A DNA stretch of 64,000 bases from Dyella amyloliquefaciens (lineage in GTDB: Bacteria; Pseudomonadota; Gammaproteobacteria; Xanthomonadales; Rhodanobacteraceae), in NCBI RefSeq assembly GCF_004296575.1, contig NZ_SAYT01000005.1:124001-188000 (forward strand). Direction: 5' to 3'. Made by a program: the position numbers and the translations under genes. Below, piece after piece: positions 1-6,975 of the stretch. Under the pieces are notes generated by a model that had not been told where the DNA came from, did no database searches, and was given only the letters and a program-made list of their open reading frames with translations. How positions within the stretch are numbered: the stretch's first letter is position 1; every line of letters starts with the position of its first letter.

Positions 1-378
1 TCGGCGCTTGAGATCCTTTTGATTGTGCAGGAGTCATCGCCCCACTTCTGCGTTGCATGAGGGATGCGCCTGCACTGGGCATGCTGGGACAAGAGCTGAG
101 AGAAGATTGTTGCCGCTGGAAGCGTCGACAAGCTGTCGCTGTTTACGACAGCGGACGCCGAGATTCAGGCGTCATGCGGCGCATGAAGTGCGCGGTTATC
201 GCTATATCGGCAATCGCTGCCGGATGACATCCATCTCAGCTCACGATGCGAAGTGAATCGTGGCCATCCATGGCCGGCGGTCCCGTCCGTGCATCCCCTG
301 GGACAACGCAACCATAGCGGGACAGACGCCGAAGCGGCATCTCATACAAGTCGTAGGAATATTCCTACAAATGTGACG
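1..378. other. intergenic stretch without a recognisable gene
   Basis: No coding region here gives a protein I recognise. The open frames on the plus strand have Arg/His-rich, low-complexity translations typical of chance frames in GC-rich DNA. The only structured element is a 16-base palindrome just beyond the tsaB stop. A gene running off the left edge cannot be excluded. Confidence 0.5.
353..368. repeat. perfect 16-bp palindrome GTAGGAATATTCCTAC
   Basis: The sequence equals its own reverse complement and lies 10 bases beyond the tsaB stop codon. It starts with GTAG and ends with CTAC, the same head tetranucleotide as the REP elements elsewhere in the window, but the inner part differs. 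It could be a small terminator-like hairpin, a protein site or a degenerate REP remnant. Confidence 0.6.
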
Positions 379-1068
379 TCAGGCCTTGCCCTGCTCCACC
401 AGCGTCAGCGCGACTTTGTCACGCAGATACACAGGCAACGCGTGCTCGGGAGCCGTTGCGCGGCCCGCGGCGAATTCGCGTGCAGCCAGTTCCGCGACGT
501 GACGCGCCTGCGGATAACGCACGCCTTCTGCGGAACGCAGCTCGCCCGTGAGATGTCGGCGAACTTCCTGCTCATACGTGGACCAGCCCGTACCGACGAC
601 GTGCCAGTGCGATTCATTCGGCAGCACGAGTGATTGCGGCAGGCACACGCGTTCTTCGTCGAGTGCGATCAGCCCACCGTTGTCGTCACGGCGGTAACTC
701 GCGGCATAGATCTCGCCCATGCGCGCATCGATCACGGCGAGGATCGCGGCGTCATCTTCCGGCGCCTCGAGCGCCAGCGCGGCAAGCGACGACACGGTAA
801 CCACGGGCACGTCCAGCGCCAGCGCCATGCCCTGCGCCAGGGAAATACCGAGCCGCACACCGGTGAACGCCCCGGGGCCACGGCCAACGGCAATGGCATC
901 GAGTGCGTGACGTCCGAGGCCGGCTTCGGCCAGCAGATTGTCGGCCATCGGCAACACCAGCTCGGTGTGACGGCGTGGCGCGACTTCGCTGCGCGCGATC
1001 ACTTCGTCGCCATGGACCAGGGCGACGGAGCAGGCTTCGGTGGAGGTTTCGATGGCGAGCAGATTCAT
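379..1068 (-). CDS. tsaB: tRNA threonylcarbamoyladenosine biosynthesis protein TsaB
   Basis: TsaB is the inactive ASKHA-fold partner that dimerises with TsaD in the cytoplasm. With TsaC and TsaE the complex makes the t6A37 modification of ANN-decoding tRNAs. The 229-residue length is normal for the family. The N-terminus reads MNLLAIETSTEACSVAL, the usual first strand and phosphate-loop-like segment, followed by VGRGPGAFTGVRLGIS, the family signature. An upstream in-frame start would add 37 residues with no family counterpart, so the ATG at 1068 was chosen. It stands alone on the minus strand, divergent from the SnoaL-like gene. Confidence 0.93.
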   Translation of the reverse strand: MNLLAIETSTEACSVALVHGDEVIARSEVAPRRHTELVLPMADNLLAEAGLGRHALDAIAVGRGPGAFTGVRLGISLAQGMALALDVPVVTVSSLAALALEAPEDDAAILAVIDARMGEIYAASYRRDDNGGLIALDEERVCLPQSLVLPNESHWHVVGTGWSTYEQEVRRHLTGELRSAEGVRYPQARHVAELAAREFAAGRATAPEHALPVYLRDKVALTLVEQGKA

Positions 1069-1197
1069 GAGGACTCCATGGTAACGGCAAGCGCCGCCAG
1101 GGGCACGCTTGCCATGGTGCGGCCGGGTCCGGGCCACGAGCGGGCACCGGCGCGGCAACGTCGGGTGCATGGATGGCAAACACGGGGCAGCGATCCA

Positions 1198-1212
1198 TTA
1201 CCTGCCAGGTAA
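1198..1212. promoter_or_regulatory. palindromic candidate operator TTACCTG-C-CAGGTAA
   Basis: A perfect 7-bp inverted repeat with one central base lies about 65 bases before the SnoaL-like gene at 1278, in the divergent spacer with tsaB. Its size and symmetry fit a dimeric regulator. I cannot name the regulator; the XRE-family gene at 2608 is one candidate by position only. Confidence 0.45.
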
Positions 1213-1277
1213 TCGCTTGTGCGCATGTCGGGTCGCAAGCTGGACCCACCAAAACGCACACGAAGAGGAGAACCACC

Positions 1278-1649
1278 ATGACCACCCACGCCCATGCCCT
1301 CGCCGAACGCTATATCGCCAGCTGGAACGAAACCGACACCCTGCGCCGTCGCAGCCTCATCGAAGACGTCTACAACGAGCACGCCCGCTACACCGATCCC
1401 ATGGTGGACGCCAAGGGCTGGGAGGCCATCGACGCCACGGTGAGCGCGGTGCAGAACATGTTCCCCGGCCACCGCTTCACGCTGGCCGGTGATGTCGACG
1501 CCCATCACGACACGCTGCGCTTCCAGTGGCACCTGGCCGCACCCGGCGCAGACGAGCCGCTGGTGATCGGCTTCGACGTCGCGGCGATGGAGGGCGGCCG
1601 CATCGGCCAGGTCTTCGGTTTCCTCGACAAGGTGCCGCACGTCATCTGA
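1278..1649 (+). CDS. SnoaL-like / NTF2-fold protein
   Basis: This 123-residue cytoplasmic protein has the NTF2-like alpha+beta cone pattern: an N-terminal helix with ERYIASWNETD, then RRSLIEDVYNEHARYTDPM, and a C-terminal sheet ending in VFGFLDKVP. Such proteins are small isomerases, hydrolases or ligand-binding proteins; the substrate cannot be read from sequence. The ATG at 1278 has a GAGGAG ribosome site at good spacing. An alpha/beta hydrolase and an MmyB-like regulator follow on the same strand, so the three may form a small stress- or catabolism-related unit. Confidence 0.8.
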   Translation: MTTHAHALAERYIASWNETDTLRRRSLIEDVYNEHARYTDPMVDAKGWEAIDATVSAVQNMFPGHRFTLAGDVDAHHDTLRFQWHLAAPGADEPLVIGFDVAAMEGGRIGQVFGFLDKVPHVI

Positions 1650-1699
1650 CCCATTCGCGCGGGCGGGCATCACCGTCCGCGCCCACCGGAGACCTCACC

Positions 1700-2518
1700 A
1701 TGCCAACTTTTACCACCAACGACGGGATCACCCTGGCCTATGAAGATTGGGGCCGCGGCAAACCTATCCTGTTCGTCCACTCGTGGGCACTGGACTCACA
1801 GATGTGGGCACCGCACATGCTCCACTTCAACGCCATGGGCATGCGCACCATCGCCATGGATCGCCGCGACCATGGCCGCTCGGATCGACCTTACGACGGC
1901 TATGACTATGACCGTCTCGCCGATGATCTGGCGGCGCTGATAGAGCACCTGGATCTTCACGAGCTGACCTTGATCGGCCACTCCATGGGCACCGCTGAAT
2001 GCGTGCGCCTGCTCTCGCGCCACGGCAGCGAACGCATTGCCCGCGTGATCCTCCTCTCGCCGGTGGCCCCGTGTTATCTGGGTGACGACGGCATGCTGCT
2101 ACCTGCGTCCATGTTCGCCCCTGCACTTGCCGCCATGCATGCGGATTTTCCGCAGTGGCTCGCCGAGGGGGCGGACGGCTTCTATCTGCCGAATGAAACA
2201 GGCACCAGTGAAGGCGTGATCCGTCGCACCATCGACATCATGCTCAGCACATCGCTGCATGCCGCGACCGAGTGTTTCCGTACCCGCGTGAGCGCCGATC
2301 TGCGCAGCGAGCTGCCACACGTGGACGTACCGATGCTGGTCATCCATGGACAGCGCGATGTCAGCGAACTCGTCGACTTTGGCCGTGCCATCGCCCGGTT
2401 GGTCCCGGGATGCCGGTACCTGGAATACGCCGATGCACCGCACGGCATGTTCCACACCCACCAGCGCACGTTGCTGAAAGACATGCAGGCTTTCGTAGGT
2501 ACTCTTGCCGATGCATGA
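1700..2518 (+). CDS. alpha/beta hydrolase (haloperoxidase-like)
   Basis: A 272-residue alpha/beta-hydrolase fold enzyme. The nucleophile elbow is GHSMGT, preceded by the usual AIDRRDHGRSDRP segment. The later HGQRDVSELVDF supplies the acid region and DAPHGMFHTH the catalytic His. The pattern resembles cofactor-free chloroperoxidases and arylesterases, but the substrate is unknown. It starts 50 bases after the SnoaL-like gene and is probably co-transcribed. There is no signal peptide, so a cytoplasmic location is expected. The ATG at 1700 opens directly into the family-typical MPTFTTNDGITLAYED. Confidence 0.88.
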   Translation: MPTFTTNDGITLAYEDWGRGKPILFVHSWALDSQMWAPHMLHFNAMGMRTIAMDRRDHGRSDRPYDGYDYDRLADDLAALIEHLDLHELTLIGHSMGTAECVRLLSRHGSERIARVILLSPVAPCYLGDDGMLLPASMFAPALAAMHADFPQWLAEGADGFYLPNETGTSEGVIRRTIDIMLSTSLHAATECFRTRVSADLRSELPHVDVPMLVIHGQRDVSELVDFGRAIARLVPGCRYLEYADAPHGMFHTHQRTLLKDMQAFVGTLADA

Positions 2519-2607
2519 CTCCCGGCGCACGGCACGGCCGGCGCGCCATGGGATCATCGGTACAACGGGTCGAACGGAACCCGGTATGCAGCACGAGGAG
2601 CCAGTGC

Positions 2608-3402
2608 ATGAATGCTGTGGCTGTCCAGCAACGCCCGGTGGGTGACCTGCTGCGTGAATGGCGGCGCCACCGTCGATTGAGCCAGCTCGATCTTGCCAGC
2701 GGCGCGGAGATTTCCACCCGCCACCTGAGCTTCATGGAATCGGGCCGATCGCAACCGAGCCGCGACATGATCCTTCGCCTCGCCGAATACCTGGATATTC
2801 CCTTGCGCGAGCGCAACCAGCTGCTGATATCGGCGGGATTCGCTCCGGCGTACCGCGAACGCGCGCTGGCCGACCCCGCGCTCGCTTCCGTGCAAGACAC
2901 CATGCGCCTGCTGCTGCGGGGCCTGGAACCGTATCCGGCCCTGGTGGTCGATCGCCACTGGCATCTGGTCGACTGCAACCTGGCCACTCAACGATTGCTC
3001 GCCGGACTGGCGGCGCATTGGCTGCAGCCACCGGTCAACGTGTTGAAGCTGAGCCTGCATCCGTCGGGGCTGGCGCCGCGCATACGCAACCTGCCGGTAT
3101 GGCGCGCGCATCTGCTGGAACGTTTGCGACGACAGGTCGATGCGACGCAGGACTCCGAACTGATGGCCCTGCTCGCCGAGCTGCATCGCTACCCGGGCAC
3201 CGAGTCACCGCAGACGCATACCAACGACGCCATCGCCGTACCCATGGAACTCGAACTCGACGGCATCGTGTTGTCGATGCTGAGCACGACCACGGTATTC
3301 GGCACGCCCATGGACATCACGCTTGCCGAACTTGCCCTTGAAGCGTTCGTTCCCGCCGATGCCGCGACGGCACAACACCTGCAGCAACTCGCTGCTGGCT
3401 AG
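2608..3402 (+). CDS. XRE-family transcriptional regulator with MmyB-like ligand domain
   Basis: The 264-residue protein has an N-terminal helix-turn-helix (LLREWRRHRRLSQLDLAS to FMESGRSQPSRDMI, about residues 10-55). It is followed by an MmyB-type domain containing PYPALVVDRHWHLVDCN and MDITLAELALEAFVP. MmyB-like regulators usually control an adjacent dehydrogenase, hydrolase or NTF2-like gene. The hydrolase pair immediately upstream is therefore the likely target (inference). The ATG at 2608 has a CGAGGAG site upstream; earlier starts on this frame would read back into the hydrolase gene. Confidence 0.88.
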   Translation: MNAVAVQQRPVGDLLREWRRHRRLSQLDLASGAEISTRHLSFMESGRSQPSRDMILRLAEYLDIPLRERNQLLISAGFAPAYRERALADPALASVQDTMRLLLRGLEPYPALVVDRHWHLVDCNLATQRLLAGLAAHWLQPPVNVLKLSLHPSGLAPRIRNLPVWRAHLLERLRRQVDATQDSELMALLAELHRYPGTESPQTHTNDAIAVPMELELDGIVLSMLSTTTVFGTPMDITLAELALEAFVPADAATAQHLQQLAAG

Positions 3403-3407
3403 GTTCA

Positions 3408-3782
3408 TTACGCCTGTGCGGGTGGCTGCCACAGCTCGATGCGCGTGCCTTCCGGATCCATGACCCAGCCGAACCGGCCGAACTCGCTGTCCTCGACGCG
3501 GTCATCCACGGTCACGCCGGCCTCGCGAAGCTGGGCGAGCATGCCGTCGAGATCGTCCACGCGGAAATTGATCATGTAAGGATGCGCGCTGGGCGCGAAG
3601 TAATCCGTGTCGGCAGAGAACGGGCACCACACGGTGTAACCGGGACGCCCGGCATCATCGTCAAAGCGCACGCCGCCCCATTCCTCGACCGCCATGCCCA
3701 GGTGCTTCGCGTACCACTCGCCCAACGCCTTGGGATCGCGTGACTTGAAGAAAATGCCGCCGATGCCGGTGACCTTGGCCAT
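3408..3782 (-). CDS. VOC-superfamily (glyoxalase/bleomycin-resistance type) protein
   Basis: A 124-residue vicinal oxygen chelate protein. It has paired beta-alpha-beta-beta-beta modules: MAKVTGIGGIFFKSRDPKAL with LGEWYAKHLGMAVEEWGG, then MINFRVDDLDGMLAQLREAGV and a C-terminal FVMDPEG-like GWVMDPEGTRIELWQP ending in the usual metal-site Glu. The substrate is unknown. The ATG at 3782 is preferred because the extra upstream residues do not match the fold. It is convergent with the XRE regulator. Confidence 0.85.
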   Translation of the reverse strand: MAKVTGIGGIFFKSRDPKALGEWYAKHLGMAVEEWGGVRFDDDAGRPGYTVWCPFSADTDYFAPSAHPYMINFRVDDLDGMLAQLREAGVTVDDRVEDSEFGRFGWVMDPEGTRIELWQPPAQA

Positions 3783-3891
3783 ACCGTCGCCCTCCTCCAC
3801 GGTGGAATACCGGCGACATCCTCGCCCTGTCGAACGGTGGAATCCAGTGCCCTCCTGGATGAACGGAGGCAAATGGTCGGACCAACGGCGC

Positions 3892-5826
3892 TCAGTCGAC
3901 CGGGGACGGGGTCTCTGCAAAGAAGGCCTGCACGTCCGCCAGCGCGCGCGTACGCGGCATCGGCGGCAGGCTGTTCAGGAACAGACGTCCATATCCCTTG
4001 GTGGTGAGGCGCGGATCGCACAGCACGAGCACGCCGCGATCGTGTACATCGCGGATCAGGCGTCCTGCGCCCTGCTTGAGCGCGATCACTGCGCTAGGCA
4101 CTTGCCAGCCCATGAAGGGGTTGATGCCCGCGTGTTCCAGTGCCTCCAGCCGTGCCTGCAACACCGGATCGTCCGGTGCGGCGAACGGCAGCTTGTCGAT
4201 CACAACCACGCTCAACGCTTCTCCGGCCACGTCCACGCCTTCCCAGAAGCTCGCGGCGCCGAGCAGCACGCCATGACCGCTGGCGCGAAACTCTTCCAGC
4301 AGGCGATGGCGCGGCGCGGTGCCCTGGACGAACAGCGGCCACGGCACGCGCTCACGCAGCAGATCGGCCGCACGACGCAGGGCGCGATGCGAAGTGAACA
4401 GCAGGAAGGCACGACCGTTGGAGGCATGCAGGACAGGCAGCACGGACTCGATCACGCGATCGGTGTAGTCGCGCACAGCGGGATCGGGCAGGCCTTCGGG
4501 CAAATAACACACGGCCTGCTTCGCATAATCGAACGGGCTATCCACATGCAGCGTCTGCGGATCTTCCAACCCGAGCTGCCGCGCGAAGTGGTCGAAGCTG
4601 CCCGCCACTGACAACGTGGCGGAGGTATGGATCCAGGCCGCCTGCGTCTGCTCGCGCATCGCGCGAAGTGGCGCGGCGAGATCGAGCGGTGTGGCATGTA
4701 GCGCGAACCCACGCGGAAACAGTTCGAACCAGCGCACGTCCCGCTCGCTGTTGCGTTCGGCGATACGGTCAAGGCGTTCGCTTAGATGCGCGGCGCGCTC
4801 GTGCGCGTTGGCGAAGCCGCGCGACCGCTCTGCCTGCGAGACCAGCACATCGGTCAGTGCCGCCAGCACTTCGCGCGTGTCATGCAACGCGGCGTTGATG
4901 GTGTCGCTGGCTTCCAGCAGATGGAACGGGCCACGCTCGGGCAGCCCCTCCATCGTCAGCCGCAGTTTACGCACGGAATCCTGCAACGCTTCGATCGGCT
5001 CGAGCAGCAGGCCGATGGCGCCGGTGACGCCATTGCATTCGTTGAGGCTGTCCTGCGCGAGTTCGGTGAGCTGTCGCGCACTGATGCTCTGCGAGAAGAA
5101 CTGGCCAGCCAGCTCGGGAATCTGATGTGCTTCGTCGAGGATGAAGGCTTGCGCACCCGGCAGGATTTCACCGAAGCCTTCCTGCTTCAGCGCGAGGTCC
5201 GCAAACAGCAGGTGATGATTCACGACGACGAGGTCGGCTTCCTGTGCCTCGCGCCGTGCCTTCACCACATGGCAGTCGTCGTAGAACGGACACTCCACGC
5301 CCAGGCAGTTCTCTGGCGTGGAGGTGACGCGCGGCCACAGCGGCGACTCCTCCGGCACCTCGGCCAGCTCCATGCGGTCGCCTCGACGGGTGCGCGCCGA
5401 CCACGCCCGAACGGCGGCGAGTTGCGATGCCTGCGTGCGGTCGAAGGTGGCGCCTTCACGTACGGTCTGGTCCAGGCGATACAAGCACAGGTAGTTCGAG
5501 CGGCCTTTCAGAAGCGCCATCTTCAGTCGCGCGTCCAGCACGGAACGCACGCGCGGCAGGTCGCGAAAATACAACTGGTCCTGCAGCGCCTTGGTGCCGG
5601 TCGAGACGATCACCCGCTCGCCGGACAACAACGCCGGGACCAGGTAGGCAAAGGTCTTGCCCGTGCCGGTACCGGCTTCGGCGACCAGGGTTTCGCGCTC
5701 GATGATGGCGTGCTGCACCGCGCGCGCCATCGCCTGTTGGGCGGCACGCGGGGCGAAGTTGGGTAGCTCGCGGGCGAAGGGGCCTTCCGTGCCCAGCAGC
5801 GCGGCAACGTCCTCTTGATCGATCAT
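3892..5826 (-). CDS. yoaA: ATP-dependent DNA helicase, YoaA/DinG family
   Basis: A 644-residue superfamily 2 iron-sulfur helicase (XPD/DinG clade), a 5'-3' DNA helicase linked to repair of stalled forks; E. coli YoaA works with the clamp-loader subunit HolC. Visible parts are Walker A AEAGTGTGKT (residues 49-58), four Fe-S cysteines C114, C174, C179 and C185 in the expected arrangement, and DEAH at 231-234. Motif VI, QGAGRLIRDVHDRG, lies near the end. The length and compact Fe-S domain fit YoaA (about 636 residues) better than DinG (about 716). The ATG at 5826 gives MIDQEDVAALLG. Confidence 0.88.
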   Translation of the reverse strand: MIDQEDVAALLGTEGPFARELPNFAPRAAQQAMARAVQHAIIERETLVAEAGTGTGKTFAYLVPALLSGERVIVSTGTKALQDQLYFRDLPRVRSVLDARLKMALLKGRSNYLCLYRLDQTVREGATFDRTQASQLAAVRAWSARTRRGDRMELAEVPEESPLWPRVTSTPENCLGVECPFYDDCHVVKARREAQEADLVVVNHHLLFADLALKQEGFGEILPGAQAFILDEAHQIPELAGQFFSQSISARQLTELAQDSLNECNGVTGAIGLLLEPIEALQDSVRKLRLTMEGLPERGPFHLLEASDTINAALHDTREVLAALTDVLVSQAERSRGFANAHERAAHLSERLDRIAERNSERDVRWFELFPRGFALHATPLDLAAPLRAMREQTQAAWIHTSATLSVAGSFDHFARQLGLEDPQTLHVDSPFDYAKQAVCYLPEGLPDPAVRDYTDRVIESVLPVLHASNGRAFLLFTSHRALRRAADLLRERVPWPLFVQGTAPRHRLLEEFRASGHGVLLGAASFWEGVDVAGEALSVVVIDKLPFAAPDDPVLQARLEALEHAGINPFMGWQVPSAVIALKQGAGRLIRDVHDRGVLVLCDPRLTTKGYGRLFLNSLPPMPRTRALADVQAFFAETPSPVD

Positions 5827-5900
5827 CTGTTAAGTATGGCGGAGCTTCCGCCGGCCTGCGAATGCCCTAGACTTCCACCGGTCTCTCGCGGAGCATCGCC

Positions 5901-6278
5901 ATGTCCACGCCCACCAGCGGCATCGGTCAGATTGCTGTCACGGTCAGCGACGTCGATGCGGCGCTGGCGTTCTATCGCGACATCCTCGGGCTGCCGTTCC
6001 TGTTTCGCCCGGCACCCAATCTCGCCTTCCTCGACAGCGACGGCGTGCGCCTGATGTTGTCCACGCCACAAGGCGGGGGCTCGGTGGGCGGCAATTCCAT
6101 CCTGTATTTCAGGGTGGACGACATCGACAAGGCCTTCGCCGCGTTGCTCGATCGCGGCGCGGTGGGCGAGCGCGAACCGCAGGCCACGGCAGAGCTATCC
6201 GACCACACGTTGTGGTTGGCGTTCCTGCGCGATCCGGATGGCAATCTGGTGGGGTTGATGGAAGAGCGCAGGCGCTAG
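5901..6278 (+). CDS. VOC-superfamily protein
   Basis: A 125-residue glyoxalase/bleomycin-resistance fold protein. It contains IGQIAVTVSDVDAALAFYRD and LGLPFLFRP, then a second module with ILYFRVDDIDKAFAALLDRG and a C-terminal FLRDPDGNLVGLMEE holding the conserved DPDGN and Glu. It is divergent from the yoaA-like helicase, with 74 bases between starts. It is a paralogue of the VOC protein at 3408 but clearly diverged. No substrate can be assigned. Confidence 0.88.
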   Translation: MSTPTSGIGQIAVTVSDVDAALAFYRDILGLPFLFRPAPNLAFLDSDGVRLMLSTPQGGGSVGGNSILYFRVDDIDKAFAALLDRGAVGEREPQATAELSDHTLWLAFLRDPDGNLVGLMEERRR

Positions 6279-6293
6279 CGCGAAGCGCTCACT

Positions 6294-6419
6294 TGTAGGA
6301 GCGCACCCAGTGCGCGACCGCAGCGCAACGGCGGCACCGCACCAGGCGGTTTTCGCCCGTGCGGAACCCTGGATGCTTCAACGCTCCGTCGGCTATCGCG
6401 CACTGGGTGCGCTCCTACA
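6294..6419. repeat. GTAG-type REP pair (inverted)
   Basis: The left arm (6294-6317) contains GTAGGAGCGCACCCAGTGCG and the right arm (6396-6419) is its inverse, with the GTAG heads facing outwards. Each arm can itself fold (GCGCA/TGCGC around CCCAG). This matches REP elements moved by RAYT transposases in related bacteria. The pair sits between the VOC gene and the TPR lipoprotein gene, which converge here, so it may also act as a bidirectional terminator. No RAYT gene is present in the window. Confidence 0.85.
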
Positions 6420-6442
6420 GGAGCGTGTGCTACTTCAACGGC

Positions 6443-6973
6443 TCAGTAACGCGGCAACCCTTCCACATGGCACTGCGCCACCGACTTGCTGGCGCTCGCG
6501 GCGCCCGCGTCATCATCGGCGTGTTTGCGCAGTTCGACGATGGTCTGCCAGTTGCGGGCGCACAGCGGCCCGAGCTTCGGGCCCAGTTCCCACGAGCGGT
6601 GCGCGAGCTTCTCGGCGCTGCCGTAATCCTTCAGGCGAATCGACAGCTCGGCGCGGTCCTGCAGCAGGTCCGGCGAATCCGGGCTGATCTTCAAGGCCTG
6701 GTCCAGCTTGGTAGCCGCATCCTGGTACTTGCCCGTGCGCAGGTCGCCTTCGGCGGCATCCTGCAGCGCGGCCACGCCGGGGTCACGCAATGGGTTCACG
6801 TCGATGACGGACTTCTCCTTGTCACCTGCCGCACGGATCGACGCCAGCATCTGCTCATCCGAGATCGTCGGGCGCGTGGCCTGGGCCGGCACGCTGGGCT
6901 GGGTGCACGCGGCAAGCAGCAGGACCGCCAGCGTGGCGGGAATGGCGGAATGACGAAGAAGTCGGCGCGACAT
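6443..6973 (-). CDS. TPR-containing lipoprotein, possible PBP1b activator (LpoP-like)
   Basis: The 176-residue product begins MSRRLLRHSAIPATLAVLLL followed by the lipobox LLAAC, so it should be lipid-anchored in the envelope. Residues about 70-150 form two to three TPR-like helix pairs (GKYQDAATKLDQALKISPDS; LKDYGSAEKLAHRSWELGP). Its ATG lies two bases after the stop of the PBP1b gene, so translation is coupled. Known family logic: in Pseudomonas, a TPR outer-membrane lipoprotein (LpoP) activates PBP1b. The same role here is inferred from context and architecture. A generic TPR lipoprotein is the alternative. Confidence 0.8.
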   Translation of the reverse strand: MSRRLLRHSAIPATLAVLLLAACTQPSVPAQATRPTISDEQMLASIRAAGDKEKSVIDVNPLRDPGVAALQDAAEGDLRTGKYQDAATKLDQALKISPDSPDLLQDRAELSIRLKDYGSAEKLAHRSWELGPKLGPLCARNWQTIVELRKHADDDAGAASASKSVAQCHVEGLPRY

Positions 6974-6975
6974 GA

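Noticed and set aside
253-633. 126-codon plus-strand frame beside tsaB
   Set aside because: It overlaps the tsaB coding region on the other strand and has no recognisable features.
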